Positions 47,601-57,939 are shown, numbered from the stretch's first letter. The stretch is 64,000 nucleotides of DNA from Paraflavitalea soli (GCF_003555545.1 NZ_CP032157.1:3414546-3478545), one strand, 5' to 3'. Numbers and translations are program-made. Notes: generated by a model not told the origin, from the sequence alone.

Positions 47601-48185
47601 ATGATACTCATTTTGCCAAAGACAAGCTTTACCAAAAGCGCCTTTAACCATAAACAGGTATTTACTACAGTGGAAGACCACTACAAACAATGCTTTCAGG
47701 AGTATTTTGAGAAATTATTTGGCTATGCCTTTACCATTGTTAAAGACAATGCCGAGGCAAAAGACATTGTTCAATCCGCCTTCGTTAAATTATGGGAGAA
47801 ACGTTCAACATTGAATGTTGCCGCCGCTGCCCGCGCTTATTTATACACAACCGTTTATCACCTCTCGCTCAATACCGTCAGGAATCGCAAGGTGCGGGAA
47901 AGCCATCATCCACATATCACAGCTACTGATAGTATCAGCAACAGCAACACCGCCGAGGAAAAGGAGATCAGGGAAAGGATCAGGCAGGCTATTGACGGCC
48001 TCCCTCCTCGCTGTAAGGAAGTCTTTTGCAAAAGCCGCCTGGAGGGGAAAAAATATGCCACCATCGCCGCCGAAATGAATATCTCCGTCAAAACAGTAGA
48101 AGTACAGATGGGAAAAGCCCTGAAAGCCCTGAGAGAACAATTGACAGACCTGGCCATGATATGGGTCATGTACCTTTTTATTTGA
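47601..48185 (+). CDS. ECF sigma-70 factor
   Basis: 194 residues. Region 2: YFEKLFGYAFTIVKDNAEAK, DIVQSAFVKLWEKRSTLN, ARAYLYTTVYHLSLNTVRNR. Region 4: LPPRCKEVFCKSRLEGKKYA and EMNISVKTVEVQMGKALKAL. Short hydrophobic tail (LAMIWVMYLFI). First gene of the unit sigma-FecR-STN/barrel; FecR starts 22 nt after the stop. An in-frame Met upstream of VEDHYKQ is absent, so the start at 47601 is kept, though the first 20 residues look unstructured. Confidence 0.92.
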   Translation: MILILPKTSFTKSAFNHKQVFTTVEDHYKQCFQEYFEKLFGYAFTIVKDNAEAKDIVQSAFVKLWEKRSTLNVAAAARAYLYTTVYHLSLNTVRNRKVRESHHPHITATDSISNSNTAEEKEIRERIRQAIDGLPPRCKEVFCKSRLEGKKYATIAAEMNISVKTVEVQMGKALKALREQLTDLAMIWVMYLFI

Positions 48186-48207
48186 ACCCCGGAATAATGC
48201 ACAACCA

Positions 48208-49206
48208 ATGAATGCACACCACCATCCATCCATTTCCGAACTCATCTCCAAATACCTGGCCGGTGAAGCCAACGCCGCCGAAGCCATGTTATTGGACGAC
48301 TGGCTGGCAGCGCCGGAAAATGCCCGGGAATTCAAGCGGATCGCCGCCCTCTGGAACCAGCTACCCGGCACAGCAATCCCCCAGCCACCAGCCCCTCAGC
48401 AGGCCTGGGCAGAACTGGAGCCGCTGTTGACAGCTAACCGGCCGGCCGCTATCATAAGACGGCTCCGTAACCACTACGCAGCGGCCGCCGTTATCGGCCT
48501 CCTGATCCTGGCTGCTGTTTATTGGTTTACCCGTACCAAGGAACATCCAAACAGTGGGGCCAACCAAATTACCAAAGCCACCACCAATGCGTTAAGAACA
48601 GATACCATGCCCGACGGCTCCACCATCACCATCAATAAGAACAGCGAAGTAGTGTATACGGCCGGCTTCAACAAATCGGATCGCCAGGTAGCCATGAAAG
48701 GCGAATGCTATTTCAACGTAGTCCCCGACAAAAGCAAACCTTTCGTGATCAGCGTATATGATCTGACCATCAAAGTGGTGGGCACTTCTTTTAATGTAAG
48801 GGACGTTACGCCGTCTGGAAACATAGAAGTGCAGGTGCAATCGGGCGTGGTAAAAATGTATACACCACAAAAAGAGATCACCGTCAATAAAGGTCAAACC
48901 GGCATCTACAATAAGCAGCGACAGGCACTATATGTAAGGGATTCACTCGATATCAACAGCATCGGCTATGCCACCAGGACCTTTTCATTCAATGATATGG
49001 CTGTCATCGATGCCTGCCGGTACCTGGAAAAAGCTTTCAACGTGACCATCAACCTCGATACACAACAATTTAACGGCTGCCGGCTCTCTGCCCAGTTCGA
49101 CAACAAGTCATTACCCTATATACTCAATATCATCAATGCTACGCTCAATACCACCTACCGGCAACAAGGCAATACCATCTTCATCAGTGGAAATGGCTGC
49201 CATTAG
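48208..49206 (+). CDS. FecR-family anti-sigma factor
   Basis: 332 residues. Cytoplasmic N-terminus (1-88), one transmembrane helix at about 89-107 (HYAAAAVIGLLILAAVYWF), FecR domain (VAMKGECYFNVVPD, IKVVGTSFNVRDV) and C-terminal DUF4974 domain (FSFNDMAVIDACRYLEKAF onward). The FecR motif is diverged: KGECYFNV instead of TGEAYFEV. Its downstream partner is the STN/beta-barrel protein, so its input is probably not a SusC transporter. Confidence 0.92.
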   Translation: MNAHHHPSISELISKYLAGEANAAEAMLLDDWLAAPENAREFKRIAALWNQLPGTAIPQPPAPQQAWAELEPLLTANRPAAIIRRLRNHYAAAAVIGLLILAAVYWFTRTKEHPNSGANQITKATTNALRTDTMPDGSTITINKNSEVVYTAGFNKSDRQVAMKGECYFNVVPDKSKPFVISVYDLTIKVVGTSFNVRDVTPSGNIEVQVQSGVVKMYTPQKEITVNKGQTGIYNKQRQALYVRDSLDINSIGYATRTFSFNDMAVIDACRYLEKAFNVTINLDTQQFNGCRLSAQFDNKSLPYILNIINATLNTTYRQQGNTIFISGNGCH

Positions 49207-49231
49207 TTCAACCTCAAAAACTGTAAAGCAC

Positions 49232-50416
49232 ATGCCATCCTTTTTTATCATCATCATACTAACCTGTTTACATTTAACCGCTGCCGCACAGGTAAGCAAT
49301 GTCACTTTTGACAAACCGATTACCATCACCGGCAGATCCATCCGGATCGATTCCCTGCTCAAATCATTTTCCAGGCAAACCGGCGTTGAATTTTCCTTCA
49401 GTACCAATAAGATCAGCCCTTCCCAAACACTTACTGTTTCAAAGCAGCAGCAAACACTCTCCCAATGGTTAATTACACTCAGGAAAGACATAGGCATACA
49501 GCACAAAGTGGTAAGTAACCACATCATCCTGTTTGAAAACAACCAAAGTGGAGTTTTTACACCCCATAAGCGGCCCACCACAGGGACCTCCCGTATCATA
49601 CCCCCCAAAGCAACGGGTAAATCCAGCCAGAAGCCCTCACCCACCCCGGTGACCATCCTCATCGATAGTAGTCAGCCCTCACAAAAGGACACCTTTTTCC
49701 AACAACCTGCCCCGCCAGTCAGCCCTGCAAATGCTACCGCACAGGCCCTTACCCGGAAGAAAACAACTTCAACCAAAAAGGCAGCGCCATCCAACTCCAC
49801 TAATCCGCCAACACCATTGCCATCCCGAAGAGATGCCCCTCAGGGATCACCAGCAGGCGAACCGGCCGATGAAGCCTTCCAGCTAATAGCAGGGTACAGC
49901 AGGCATGGCAGCGGCGATATGGATGGGATCGTATTTGGTGCAGACTATACCAGGTACCTGAGCCATGCCTTCTCGCTGAACGTCAATATCCGCGGCACCA
50001 TCAATCATGACAAGGATGACTATACCTACACCAATCCAACTACCCATATCCGCACAGATGCATCCGTACCCTTTACTACTGCCGGGGCTCAGCTAGGCAT
50101 CAATGCTCAATTAAGTGCACTCAGGAGCATACATCATGAGATCATGTTCAGCCTGGGCGGATTTGGAAGATACCAATCGGCTTCACCAGACGGGTACAGC
50201 GTCACCAGCCCACAAACATCAGGCAACCCCGAGTTTCTTTTCAACTTCTACAACTGGAATAAACAAAATACGATCTCCGCAGGCCTGCTGTTCCAACTCC
50301 ATTACAACTTTACCTTCAACAACAACCTGCTACTGGGCATAAAAGGAGGAATCCAAACAGATACCGAAGGCGATCTCATACCCCAGGCAGCCTTATCAAT
50401 AGGCAAACGGTTTTGA
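49232..50416 (+). CDS. STN domain protein with C-terminal outer-membrane beta-barrel
   Basis: 394 residues from the ATG at 49232, chosen because it begins a clean signal peptide (MPSFFIIIILTCLHLTAAAQ); earlier in-frame Mets overlap FecR. Residues about 27-102 are an STN domain (FDKPITITGRSIRIDSLLKS, then LTVSKQQQTLSQWL). Residues about 105-212 are a Pro/Thr/Ser/Lys-rich linker. Residues about 215-394 alternate polar and hydrophobic residues like a small outer-membrane barrel (GIVFGADYTRYLSHAFSLNV to ALSIGKRF). In SusC and FecA the STN domain touches FecR in the periplasm, so this looks like a sensor without a transporter. It follows FecR and sigma in one unit. Confidence 0.72.
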   Translation: MPSFFIIIILTCLHLTAAAQVSNVTFDKPITITGRSIRIDSLLKSFSRQTGVEFSFSTNKISPSQTLTVSKQQQTLSQWLITLRKDIGIQHKVVSNHIILFENNQSGVFTPHKRPTTGTSRIIPPKATGKSSQKPSPTPVTILIDSSQPSQKDTFFQQPAPPVSPANATAQALTRKKTTSTKKAAPSNSTNPPTPLPSRRDAPQGSPAGEPADEAFQLIAGYSRHGSGDMDGIVFGADYTRYLSHAFSLNVNIRGTINHDKDDYTYTNPTTHIRTDASVPFTTAGAQLGINAQLSALRSIHHEIMFSLGGFGRYQSASPDGYSVTSPQTSGNPEFLFNFYNWNKQNTISAGLLFQLHYNFTFNNNLLLGIKGGIQTDTEGDLIPQAALSIGKRF

Positions 50417-50487
50417 GGCGAGGCCAACAACAAAAAAGGCCACCTTTACAGGCAGCCTTGTCATCTTTTTTCGCAGCCCATCTGATC

Positions 50488-51642
50488 TTAGAACATATTA
50501 CTCTTCTTCAGTAACGCCGCCGCTTCTATCAGCATAGCCCCGCTTAATTGGATCGGCATTTCCGTTTCGTTGCCGGGCTTGGTTTTCCAATAGCTGCCAA
50601 ACAACACGACCGGCTTGCGGGTACCTTGATACCACAGCGTCTCAAAGTTATTTTTCAGGTAAGCAATATAGCGCTTGCGGTAAGCGTCGGGCAGATCGGG
50701 ATGCAGGATCAGGGCCGTAAAATACCGTACAAAGATCCCTTTGAACAATCCACCATCGCCACCACCTTCATCACGCAGCAAGCGGTCGGCCCCATTGGTA
50801 AGGGTATTATCTGACAAGGTGAAATTGGCCACCTTCATAGCATCATTCAGAAACAGGGGATCTTTGGTGATATCATACAACTCCAGGGCCGCGCCAATAA
50901 AAGTACCCTGGTTGTAAGTAAATTTCCAGGTACTGCGCAGGCCATCTCCGTTGGCATTGATGCCATCATACACCCAACCCGTACCTGCTTCATACAAACT
51001 ATCTTTCAGCCAGGTGTAGATCTTCCGGGCAAAATCCAGGTCTGCCGGCTGTTTGAATTGCTGGTACAGGCGGGCAGCCAATATACAGGCAGGTGCATTG
51101 GCTGGTGTATTCTTATAAGCAGGCTGGGCTTTGCGCCAGGCAATGCCGCCGCCCATATTGGTATTCCACCCATTTTTGATATCAGCCCATACCTGGTCGG
51201 CGCCGGTTTTGAACTTGCCATCGTTGGTAGCGGTGTAGGCCCGCAGCATCGCCAGGCCATTCCACTCCATATCATCATAAAATTCATTGAGGAAAGTATT
51301 CCCGTTCTTCTGCTTTACGCCCACCATCCAATCGTCCATAAGCGTACGGTATTTATTGTCGTTGGTGCGGGCGTAAGCATCTACCAGCACATCAAGCGCA
51401 TGCGCCTGCGGCCAGTAGTGAAACTCAGTATTGCCATTGCTGGTACGGTTAAAATACTTACCCGAAGGATTCCAGAAATTGAGCACCAGCGAACCGCTGC
51501 TGCTGTCGGCCGCCGCCGCCCAGTTAACCTCATACTTGTTGATCCCCGACTGATCGCCGGTGATCACCACATCATCATAATTCTTTACACAGCCCGGCAG
51601 CAGCCATAGCCCTGCACAGGCCAACAATATAGAAAGCTTCAT
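50488..51642 (-). CDS. Glycoside hydrolase family 76 (endo-alpha-1,6-mannanase), lipoprotein
   Basis: 384 residues. The lipoprotein signal ends LLPGC at C18. GH76 features: HYWPQAHALDVLVDAY near residue 80, the catalytic Asp pair D123-D124 in NEFYDDMEWNGLAML, FTYNQGTFIGAALELY, and LFKGIFVRYF. GH76 enzymes cut the alpha-1,6-mannose backbone of yeast mannan. As a lipoprotein it probably works at the cell surface and feeds SusD/SusC. It is the last gene of the minus-strand unit sigma-FecR-SusC-SusD-SusE-GH76. Confidence 0.93.
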   Translation of the reverse strand: MKLSILLACAGLWLLPGCVKNYDDVVITGDQSGINKYEVNWAAAADSSSGSLVLNFWNPSGKYFNRTSNGNTEFHYWPQAHALDVLVDAYARTNDNKYRTLMDDWMVGVKQKNGNTFLNEFYDDMEWNGLAMLRAYTATNDGKFKTGADQVWADIKNGWNTNMGGGIAWRKAQPAYKNTPANAPACILAARLYQQFKQPADLDFARKIYTWLKDSLYEAGTGWVYDGINANGDGLRSTWKFTYNQGTFIGAALELYDITKDPLFLNDAMKVANFTLSDNTLTNGADRLLRDEGGGDGGLFKGIFVRYFTALILHPDLPDAYRKRYIAYLKNNFETLWYQGTRKPVVLFGSYWKTKPGNETEMPIQLSGAMLIEAAALLKKSNMF

Positions 51643-51735
51643 GCTATTCGTTTATTTGATCATTATTAACTCACCTTCAATTGTCGAAAGTTTTTCCTCG
51701 CTGGCTTGTTGCCTCTTTGCCTCGTTGCCTTCAAA

Positions 51736-52872
51736 TTACTTCACCACTACCTGGTGCGTATAGGGCGATCCCGCAGGGAAACTCACCAACACATCACAAT
51801 TTTTATTGTCTGCTTCCGTCGCAAACTTGTAACAGTAGTTCCACTGGTCATTGCTGACTATCTTGATGAGGTACCAATAAGCAGCTGCCGTGCCCGGCGC
51901 TGGACGTTGGTTATCTGCATTGCTGCTTCCCATCCACTCAAAACTATCTGTAGTGCCATCACTCACTTTAAAGCGGAACTTATAGCGCTCATCCCTGCCC
52001 CAGCTCTCTTGTTTGAAAACAATAGATTGATTTTCGGCTTTCCACACCCCATTGGCTGTATAATTAAGGTTGAAGTAGATCGTATTGTTGGGAGCAAACC
52101 ACAATCCCACTTCTTTGATCTCCGTGAGGGTTACTGAAGCATTGTTAAAGTCGAGGTTGATGCGATACACTTTGGTGGCGCCCGATACCGTGGTAGAACC
52201 ACCTTCCTTAAGGTCTGTGCCACTGATGGAGTAAGCAACCGGCGTGCCTGACTTGCGGTCGACAAATTGGTAGGTACCGGCCTTGAGAGAGGTATAAATC
52301 TCAAATACACCATTGGACACCTGCTTAAGCTGCCCTGCATTGGCGAGGTCGGCTCCTGCTTCTGTAGCAGAGCCGGTTATGAATACATCGGCTGGCACGG
52401 TAGCAAAACCTGCCGGGCGTTGTACCTGAATGGTGCGGCTGGCATCGGCCTTTACTTCATTGATCCCTTTGGAAGAATAGATCGTCCATTTCAATTTACC
52501 CGTACCTAGCGAAGGGATGCCCGCCAGGTTGGCCACCAGGTTCAAGGTTTTATGGGTCACCGTGGCTTTATTGTATACGCCGCCGTTGTCTGTAACCATT
52601 TTATAGACCGGCTTGCTAAAATCACCGCCTTCCTTATCAAAAGCGATCTCATACATCACCAGTCCGCCATCTTCCGCCTTGGCCTGCTCCCACTCAAATA
52701 CCACGCTGGCCGATGTAGCCGGCAATAGTTTTACAAAGCGGTTGTCTTCAGGTGTGAAGATATTTTTCACAGCTGTTACTGCTGTATGGTCCATGTTCTT
52801 ATCTTTCTTACAACCCAGGAAGGCCAATAGCGCCAGGCCCATGGTTATAGTTGACAGTATATTCTTTTTCAT
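51736..52872 (-). CDS. SusE/SusF-like outer-membrane glycan-binding lipoprotein
   Basis: 378 residues. The lipoprotein signal ends AFLGC at C21. The SusE-type N-terminal domain (SVVFEWEQAKAEDGGLVMYE, IAFDKEGGDFSKPVYKMV, LKWTIYSSKGINE) is followed by repeated carbohydrate-binding-like modules (VFITGSATEAGADLAN; FEWMGSSNADNQRPAPGTAA). It should bind glycan at the surface next to SusC/SusD. It lies 28 nt after SusD and 93 nt before GH76 on the same strand. Confidence 0.9.
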   Translation of the reverse strand: MKKNILSTITMGLALLAFLGCKKDKNMDHTAVTAVKNIFTPEDNRFVKLLPATSASVVFEWEQAKAEDGGLVMYEIAFDKEGGDFSKPVYKMVTDNGGVYNKATVTHKTLNLVANLAGIPSLGTGKLKWTIYSSKGINEVKADASRTIQVQRPAGFATVPADVFITGSATEAGADLANAGQLKQVSNGVFEIYTSLKAGTYQFVDRKSGTPVAYSISGTDLKEGGSTTVSGATKVYRINLDFNNASVTLTEIKEVGLWFAPNNTIYFNLNYTANGVWKAENQSIVFKQESWGRDERYKFRFKVSDGTTDSFEWMGSSNADNQRPAPGTAAAYWYLIKIVSNDQWNYCYKFATEADNKNCDVLVSFPAGSPYTHQVVVK

Positions 52873-52900
52873 ATTGAAGCGTTTATGAGTTCATGATTGA

Positions 52901-54532
52901 TTACCAGGAATTGTTCTGGCTAAGGTTCTTGTTGAGGTTTCGTTCATCGCGTGGTATTGCCCACAGGTAATGTTTGGCGGGATCAAAGCTGCGCTGGTTC
53001 ACCCGGATATAGCCATTGTCTACTGTAGGCTCTCCATATTTGGCGCCATGCACCCATCCATTCAATACCGTTTCAGCTGTTTTCCACCGGCGGATATCAA
53101 AGATGCGCAGACCTTCCAACGCCAGCTCTGCACGCCGCTCTCTGCGTATAATGGCTGTACGTTGATCTGCCGTCCAGCCATTGTTAAAGTTCAATGCTTC
53201 TGCCTCTGTAAAGCCTGCACGCACCCGCAATGCCCGGATGGTTTGATTCCATATAGCTTCCGTCAACTGGCCCAGCGCTTGTTTGGCTTCCGCATACATC
53301 AATAAAATATCAGCATAGCGGATGAGGATCAGGTTGAGCCCCGAATTAAAATTGTTGATGGAGGTGGGATCATAATACTTGCGGGTATAATAACCGGTGG
53401 GGGAACTTACTCCGCCGGCTACATACTCATCCAGCTTAGTACTATTGGGATCGCTGCCCGGCTTGATATAGATCGTCTGAAGACTGTTATCCGGCTTTTT
53501 CCATTTGTAATTGTGGTACACCACCGTATTGGTAAGGCGTGGATCACGATTCACATAGGGATCATTTTCATTGTAGCCTGAGCCCGCTTCTTTGATGCCT
53601 TTTCCGTTCAGCATCACATAATCATCCACCAGCTCCTGCGTGGGGGCCATGGCGTTCAGGCGTGCCCCTACACTTAAGGGCACCAGGTCAAAGAACACAC
53701 TAAAGGTCTTTGATTCCGGTACAAACTGCAGGTCGAAGATCACTTCATTGTTGTATTCATTCTGTGGCAGGAACAATCCTTCATAACTGTTGAACAGGCT
53801 ATAAGTACCCAGCGTATTCCCTGTTATAAAAGGTTCGGTGGCGTTGACCACATCCTGCCAGCGGCCTTCATACAACAACGCACGCGCTTTCAGAGCGAGG
53901 GCAGCACCCTTGGTAATGCGTCCGCGGTCTGCTGCCGGGTATTGTGTGTTGACGGGTAACAAGGCGGCTGACTCCTCCAATTCTTTCAACACAAAATCAA
54001 CCACCTGTGCACGCGGGGAGCGGGCAATCGTTTGAGATTCCGGTACAGACAGATCGTGGTCAAACAACGGCACATCTCCATACCAGGTATAAAGCTGGAA
54101 GTATTGAAAAGCACGGATCACACGGGCCTCTGCTTTCATCCTGTTCTTAAGCCCCTCCTGGAAATTGGGCACCCGGTCTATATTCTCCAATACGATGTTG
54201 CAGGTCTTAATACATTTATAACGGTCGTTCCATTCATTTTTGAAACGGGGTAAGGAGGCATCGGCCAGGCCCGAAGAGATGGAGGTCACACCATCCTGGT
54301 CTCCACGGCCGCTATAGGCATTGTCGGAAAGCCCTTCGTTATAAAAGAAGGTACTTGTCCCAAACATCTGCGCATAAGCTGTATTCAATACAATGGCCGC
54401 TTTGTCCGGAGAGCTCCAGTAAGTAGCATCAGTGAACCGGTCGGTGGGCGCCAGGTCCAGTTTCTTGCACGACGCTGCTGCAAGCAACATCAGCAGTGCA
54501 AAAGCAGTTTTGAAGATTGTTCTGTGTATCAT
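52901..54532 (-). CDS. SusD/RagB-family lipoprotein
   Basis: 543 residues, the longest of the four SusD proteins here. The lipoprotein signal ends LAAASC at C22. Hallmarks: EARVIRAFQYFQLYTWYGDV, RITKGAALALKARALLYEGR, LILIRYADILLMYAEAKQAL and the C-terminal ERRAELALEGLRIFDIRRW. It follows SusC after 9 nt and precedes SusE. Given the GH76 in the operon, mannan oligosaccharides are the likely ligand. Confidence 0.95.
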   Translation of the reverse strand: MIHRTIFKTAFALLMLLAAASCKKLDLAPTDRFTDATYWSSPDKAAIVLNTAYAQMFGTSTFFYNEGLSDNAYSGRGDQDGVTSISSGLADASLPRFKNEWNDRYKCIKTCNIVLENIDRVPNFQEGLKNRMKAEARVIRAFQYFQLYTWYGDVPLFDHDLSVPESQTIARSPRAQVVDFVLKELEESAALLPVNTQYPAADRGRITKGAALALKARALLYEGRWQDVVNATEPFITGNTLGTYSLFNSYEGLFLPQNEYNNEVIFDLQFVPESKTFSVFFDLVPLSVGARLNAMAPTQELVDDYVMLNGKGIKEAGSGYNENDPYVNRDPRLTNTVVYHNYKWKKPDNSLQTIYIKPGSDPNSTKLDEYVAGGVSSPTGYYTRKYYDPTSINNFNSGLNLILIRYADILLMYAEAKQALGQLTEAIWNQTIRALRVRAGFTEAEALNFNNGWTADQRTAIIRRERRAELALEGLRIFDIRRWKTAETVLNGWVHGAKYGEPTVDNGYIRVNQRSFDPAKHYLWAIPRDERNLNKNLSQNNSW

Positions 54533-54541
54533 ATGGCAGCG

Positions 54542-57500
54542 TTATTTAAAAGTGATGTCTAAACCAATACCGTAAAAGATGGGCGTAGGATAATTACGGC
54601 CACTGTTGGCGCCACTATTGCTGAGGTTACTATTAAACTCTGATATCTCCGGGTCTACAAAGGATACCCCTGCGATCGTAAGCAGGTTTTGCCCCACCAG
54701 GAAGAACCTTGCTCTTTGCATACCAGCCTTATTGATCCATTGTGCAGGCAGCGAATAACCGATCTGCAGGTTCTTAAGCCTTGCATAGGCCGCATCAAAC
54801 AAATAGAGATCAGAGCCACGGCGGAAGTTATTGGTATTGGAAGGGCTGTTTACAGCAGCCAGCCTTGGAAACTTAGCATTCGGATTGACCGGCGTCCAGT
54901 AATCAAGCTGGTGCTGGTACATGGTTTGTCCATAATTATAATGGAAAGGTTCTACCAGCTCGCCCCGCAGGAACATATCCCGTTTGCCCACCCCTTGTAT
55001 AAAGATCGATAGATCCAGTTGCTTCCAGCTCACCGCATAGTTGAAGCCATAGGTATAGCGGGGGAATGGATTGCCCAACACAAATTTGTCCTGGTCATCG
55101 ATCACATTGTCTTTGTTGCGGTCTACATAACGGATATCACCCGGCACCACCGCAATGCCGGTAGGCGTAGGACCATTTTCGATATCAGCAATAGTCTGGA
55201 AATACCCATCACGCTTCAGGCCGATATAGGAATTAAAAGGCAATCCTTCCCGCAGTATCACCTGCATTTCATCGGCCCCGGTAATGCGTTCACTTCCCTG
55301 GAAGTACACCACTTCGTTCCGTGAATCACCAATATTGAAGCCGACGGTATGGTTAAACTGCCTGCCGGGAATACGGTAGCTGAGACTCAGGTCCCAACCA
55401 ACATTCCTTACCTTGCCCGCATTGTAGGCTGATACAGAGCCACCAAACAAACCGGGAATAGAGGGAGTAATGAGGATATCGCTGGTGAGCTTGTTGAAAT
55501 AATCAAATGTTACCTGCAACCTGTCTTTGAGGAAAGTGGCATCCACACCGGCATCGAAAGTAGCTGCTCTTTCCCAACGCAGGTTAGGATTGGCAAAAGT
55601 AAAATCGACCAGCGCCACCGGGCTGTTGTTAAAGCCATATACATTCCGGGTATTAATATCGTATGTAGTCTGGAACTGGTAATTGTCTACACTCTGGTTG
55701 CCCAGCACACCATAGGAAGCACGCACCTTAAGCGTTCCGAACTTAGCCCGGTAATCTTCCATAAAGCCCTCCTCTGTAACGCGCCAGGCGGCCGACACAG
55801 AAGGGAAGAAACCCCAGCGCAGGTCTTTAGCAAACTTGGAAGAACCATCATACCGGAAATTAAACTCCAGGAAATACTTATCGTTATAAGAATAACCCGC
55901 CCGGCCGAAAAAAGAATTCAGGCTGCTTTCTGCAGTACGGCGATTGGTATTATAAGAATTTGCCGGGTCTATTACAGTACCAGTGACCGGTGTTCCCAGT
56001 TCGTTGTCATTGTACTTGGTATACAAAGCTTGCTCCTTATTGGTCACTGACTCATTGGAATAACCCGCCAGTACATTAATATGGTGCTTCCCGAATGCTT
56101 TCTGATATTCCAGCATCAGCTGGGTATTGAGGAAAAGGTTCTTGGCACACCGGTCGTTGGTATTGCGATCGGCGCCATAGATCCCCTTGGGAAAGAAATT
56201 AACTTGCCTTACACGTTCATAGGTATGTAAGGCTGATAAATTGCCACCGGCAACACCTTTTAACTTCAACCCATCTATGATACTCAGTTCTGCGGAGATA
56301 TTACCAAAGAGATGATCATCGTTGTGCGTACGGTAACCGCCCTGCTCCAGGATGCCCAGCGGGTTGAATTCTGCCAGCACATCGTTGGTGAGATAACGCC
56401 CCTGGTCGTCGATCATTTTATACAGCCTGGGGGTTCTGGCCGCATCTACAATGAGCGTGGAGGTACTGGAAGAATGTTCTTTGATGTCGCGGCGGGAATA
56501 AGCCAGTGTACCCGTTACTTTCAAACGGCCCACTTCTGTACCCAGGTTGATCCTGGCATTGTAACGTTTGAGGCCGAAGTTGGGACCAACCAGGTTACTT
56601 TGTTGATCTACATATCCCAGAGACAGGAGGTAAGTAGTTTTATCATTGCCGCCGGATACGCCGAGGTTATGGTTTTGCTGCAGTGCATTCTGTTGTATCC
56701 CATCCAGCATCCACTCTTCACTCCCCTGCTCTTTGAAAGCCCGGATCTGATCGGGTGTATACATGGGTTGCAAACCGGCATTGACCAATGCCTCGTTGCG
56801 CAGCATAGCATTTTCGTATCCTTCTACCGGCTTGTAAAAATTCTTTGGCTGTTGTATACCCACCATGCCATTATAGGTAACGGCAGCACCGGCATTCTTT
56901 TTTCCTTTTTTGGTGGTGATAAGGATCACCCCATTGGCCGAACGTGATCCGTAGATAGCAGCACTGCCCGCATCTTTCAGCACAGATATATTATCAATAT
57001 CGGAAGGGTTCAGTTGATTGAGGTCACCGCCCGCAATACCATCAATCACGATCAAGGGTGAATTGTTATTGAGCGTGCTTACCCCGCGGATATTGATGTT
57101 GATCTCTGCTCCGGGTTCTGAATTCCGTTGCTGGATAATAAGATTGGGCGACACACCCTGTAATGATTGCGTAAGGTTTACACTGGGCTTTCCTTCCAGT
57201 GCGGCAGACCGGATCTGGTCAACAGCGCCACTTACACTGGCACGCCGTTGGGTACCATAGCCGATCACCACTACTTCACCAAGACTGGCATCTATCAGCT
57301 TGAGGGTTACTTGCTGACTAATACCAGTAATGGCCACTTCTTCGCGCCGGTAACCCACATAGCTGATCACGAGTGTACCCTTTGCTTCAGGAACAGTTAA
57401 TGAATAGCTGCCATCCTCACGCGTGGTTGTTACGAGAAAGGTTCCCTTGAGTTGCACCGTAGCGCCGGCCACCGGTTGTTGCTTTTCATCGAGTACTTTA

Positions 57501-57904
57501 CCCGTGATGGTTACTTCCCGGCCAATAGCACCTGTTGTAACAGGTACAGCATTGAAGTTTTCCCGCTTCTCCGGCTTCAACAATACATTTTTACCGGCCA
57601 GTTCACATACAATATGCAGCGGCATAAAGATCCTTTGCAGTGCCTGGTCGAAGTCCGTATCCCTGATACGCAGCGACAATTTTTGGGAGAGATCCAGCTC
57701 ATCATTGGAGTATACAAACAAGGTGCCTGTTTGCTTTTCCAGCAGGTTGATGATCCATTTAAGGTCTTTGTCTTTACAGACCACATTTACTTTTTGTTTT
57801 TGATCTTTCCAGGCAGGTGGAGTACCCCTGGTACCGGCATACAGACCGGAGAATGCCATACAGGCAATGGCAGCCACGAGCAGCAGTCGCAGTTTCATAC
57901 GCAA
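54542..57904 (-). CDS. SusC-family TonB-dependent transporter with STN domain
   Basis: 1120 residues. Signal peptide to about 23, STN domain about 38-112 (KWIINLLEKQTGTLFVYSND), carboxypeptidase-regulatory-like domain about 131-205 (ITGKVLDEKQQPVAGATVQL), TonB-box region about 209-218 (GEVVVIGYGTQ), plug with DNISVLKDAGSAAIYGSRSA, and a barrel ending PTPIFYGIGLDITF. It imports mannan-derived oligosaccharides with SusD. It follows FecR after 35 nt. No frame disruption seen, unlike the SusC at 19694-23010. Confidence 0.96.
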   Translation of the reverse strand: MRMKLRLLLVAAIACMAFSGLYAGTRGTPPAWKDQKQKVNVVCKDKDLKWIINLLEKQTGTLFVYSNDELDLSQKLSLRIRDTDFDQALQRIFMPLHIVCELAGKNVLLKPEKRENFNAVPVTTGAIGREVTITGKVLDEKQQPVAGATVQLKGTFLVTTTREDGSYSLTVPEAKGTLVISYVGYRREEVAITGISQQVTLKLIDASLGEVVVIGYGTQRRASVSGAVDQIRSAALEGKPSVNLTQSLQGVSPNLIIQQRNSEPGAEININIRGVSTLNNNSPLIVIDGIAGGDLNQLNPSDIDNISVLKDAGSAAIYGSRSANGVILITTKKGKKNAGAAVTYNGMVGIQQPKNFYKPVEGYENAMLRNEALVNAGLQPMYTPDQIRAFKEQGSEEWMLDGIQQNALQQNHNLGVSGGNDKTTYLLSLGYVDQQSNLVGPNFGLKRYNARINLGTEVGRLKVTGTLAYSRRDIKEHSSSTSTLIVDAARTPRLYKMIDDQGRYLTNDVLAEFNPLGILEQGGYRTHNDDHLFGNISAELSIIDGLKLKGVAGGNLSALHTYERVRQVNFFPKGIYGADRNTNDRCAKNLFLNTQLMLEYQKAFGKHHINVLAGYSNESVTNKEQALYTKYNDNELGTPVTGTVIDPANSYNTNRRTAESSLNSFFGRAGYSYNDKYFLEFNFRYDGSSKFAKDLRWGFFPSVSAAWRVTEEGFMEDYRAKFGTLKVRASYGVLGNQSVDNYQFQTTYDINTRNVYGFNNSPVALVDFTFANPNLRWERAATFDAGVDATFLKDRLQVTFDYFNKLTSDILITPSIPGLFGGSVSAYNAGKVRNVGWDLSLSYRIPGRQFNHTVGFNIGDSRNEVVYFQGSERITGADEMQVILREGLPFNSYIGLKRDGYFQTIADIENGPTPTGIAVVPGDIRYVDRNKDNVIDDQDKFVLGNPFPRYTYGFNYAVSWKQLDLSIFIQGVGKRDMFLRGELVEPFHYNYGQTMYQHQLDYWTPVNPNAKFPRLAAVNSPSNTNNFRRGSDLYLFDAAYARLKNLQIGYSLPAQWINKAGMQRARFFLVGQNLLTIAGVSFVDPEISEFNSNLSNSGANSGRNYPTPIFYGIGLDITFK

Positions 57905-57939
57905 ACATTTGTTTATGAATAATACAATCGTTCAATCAA

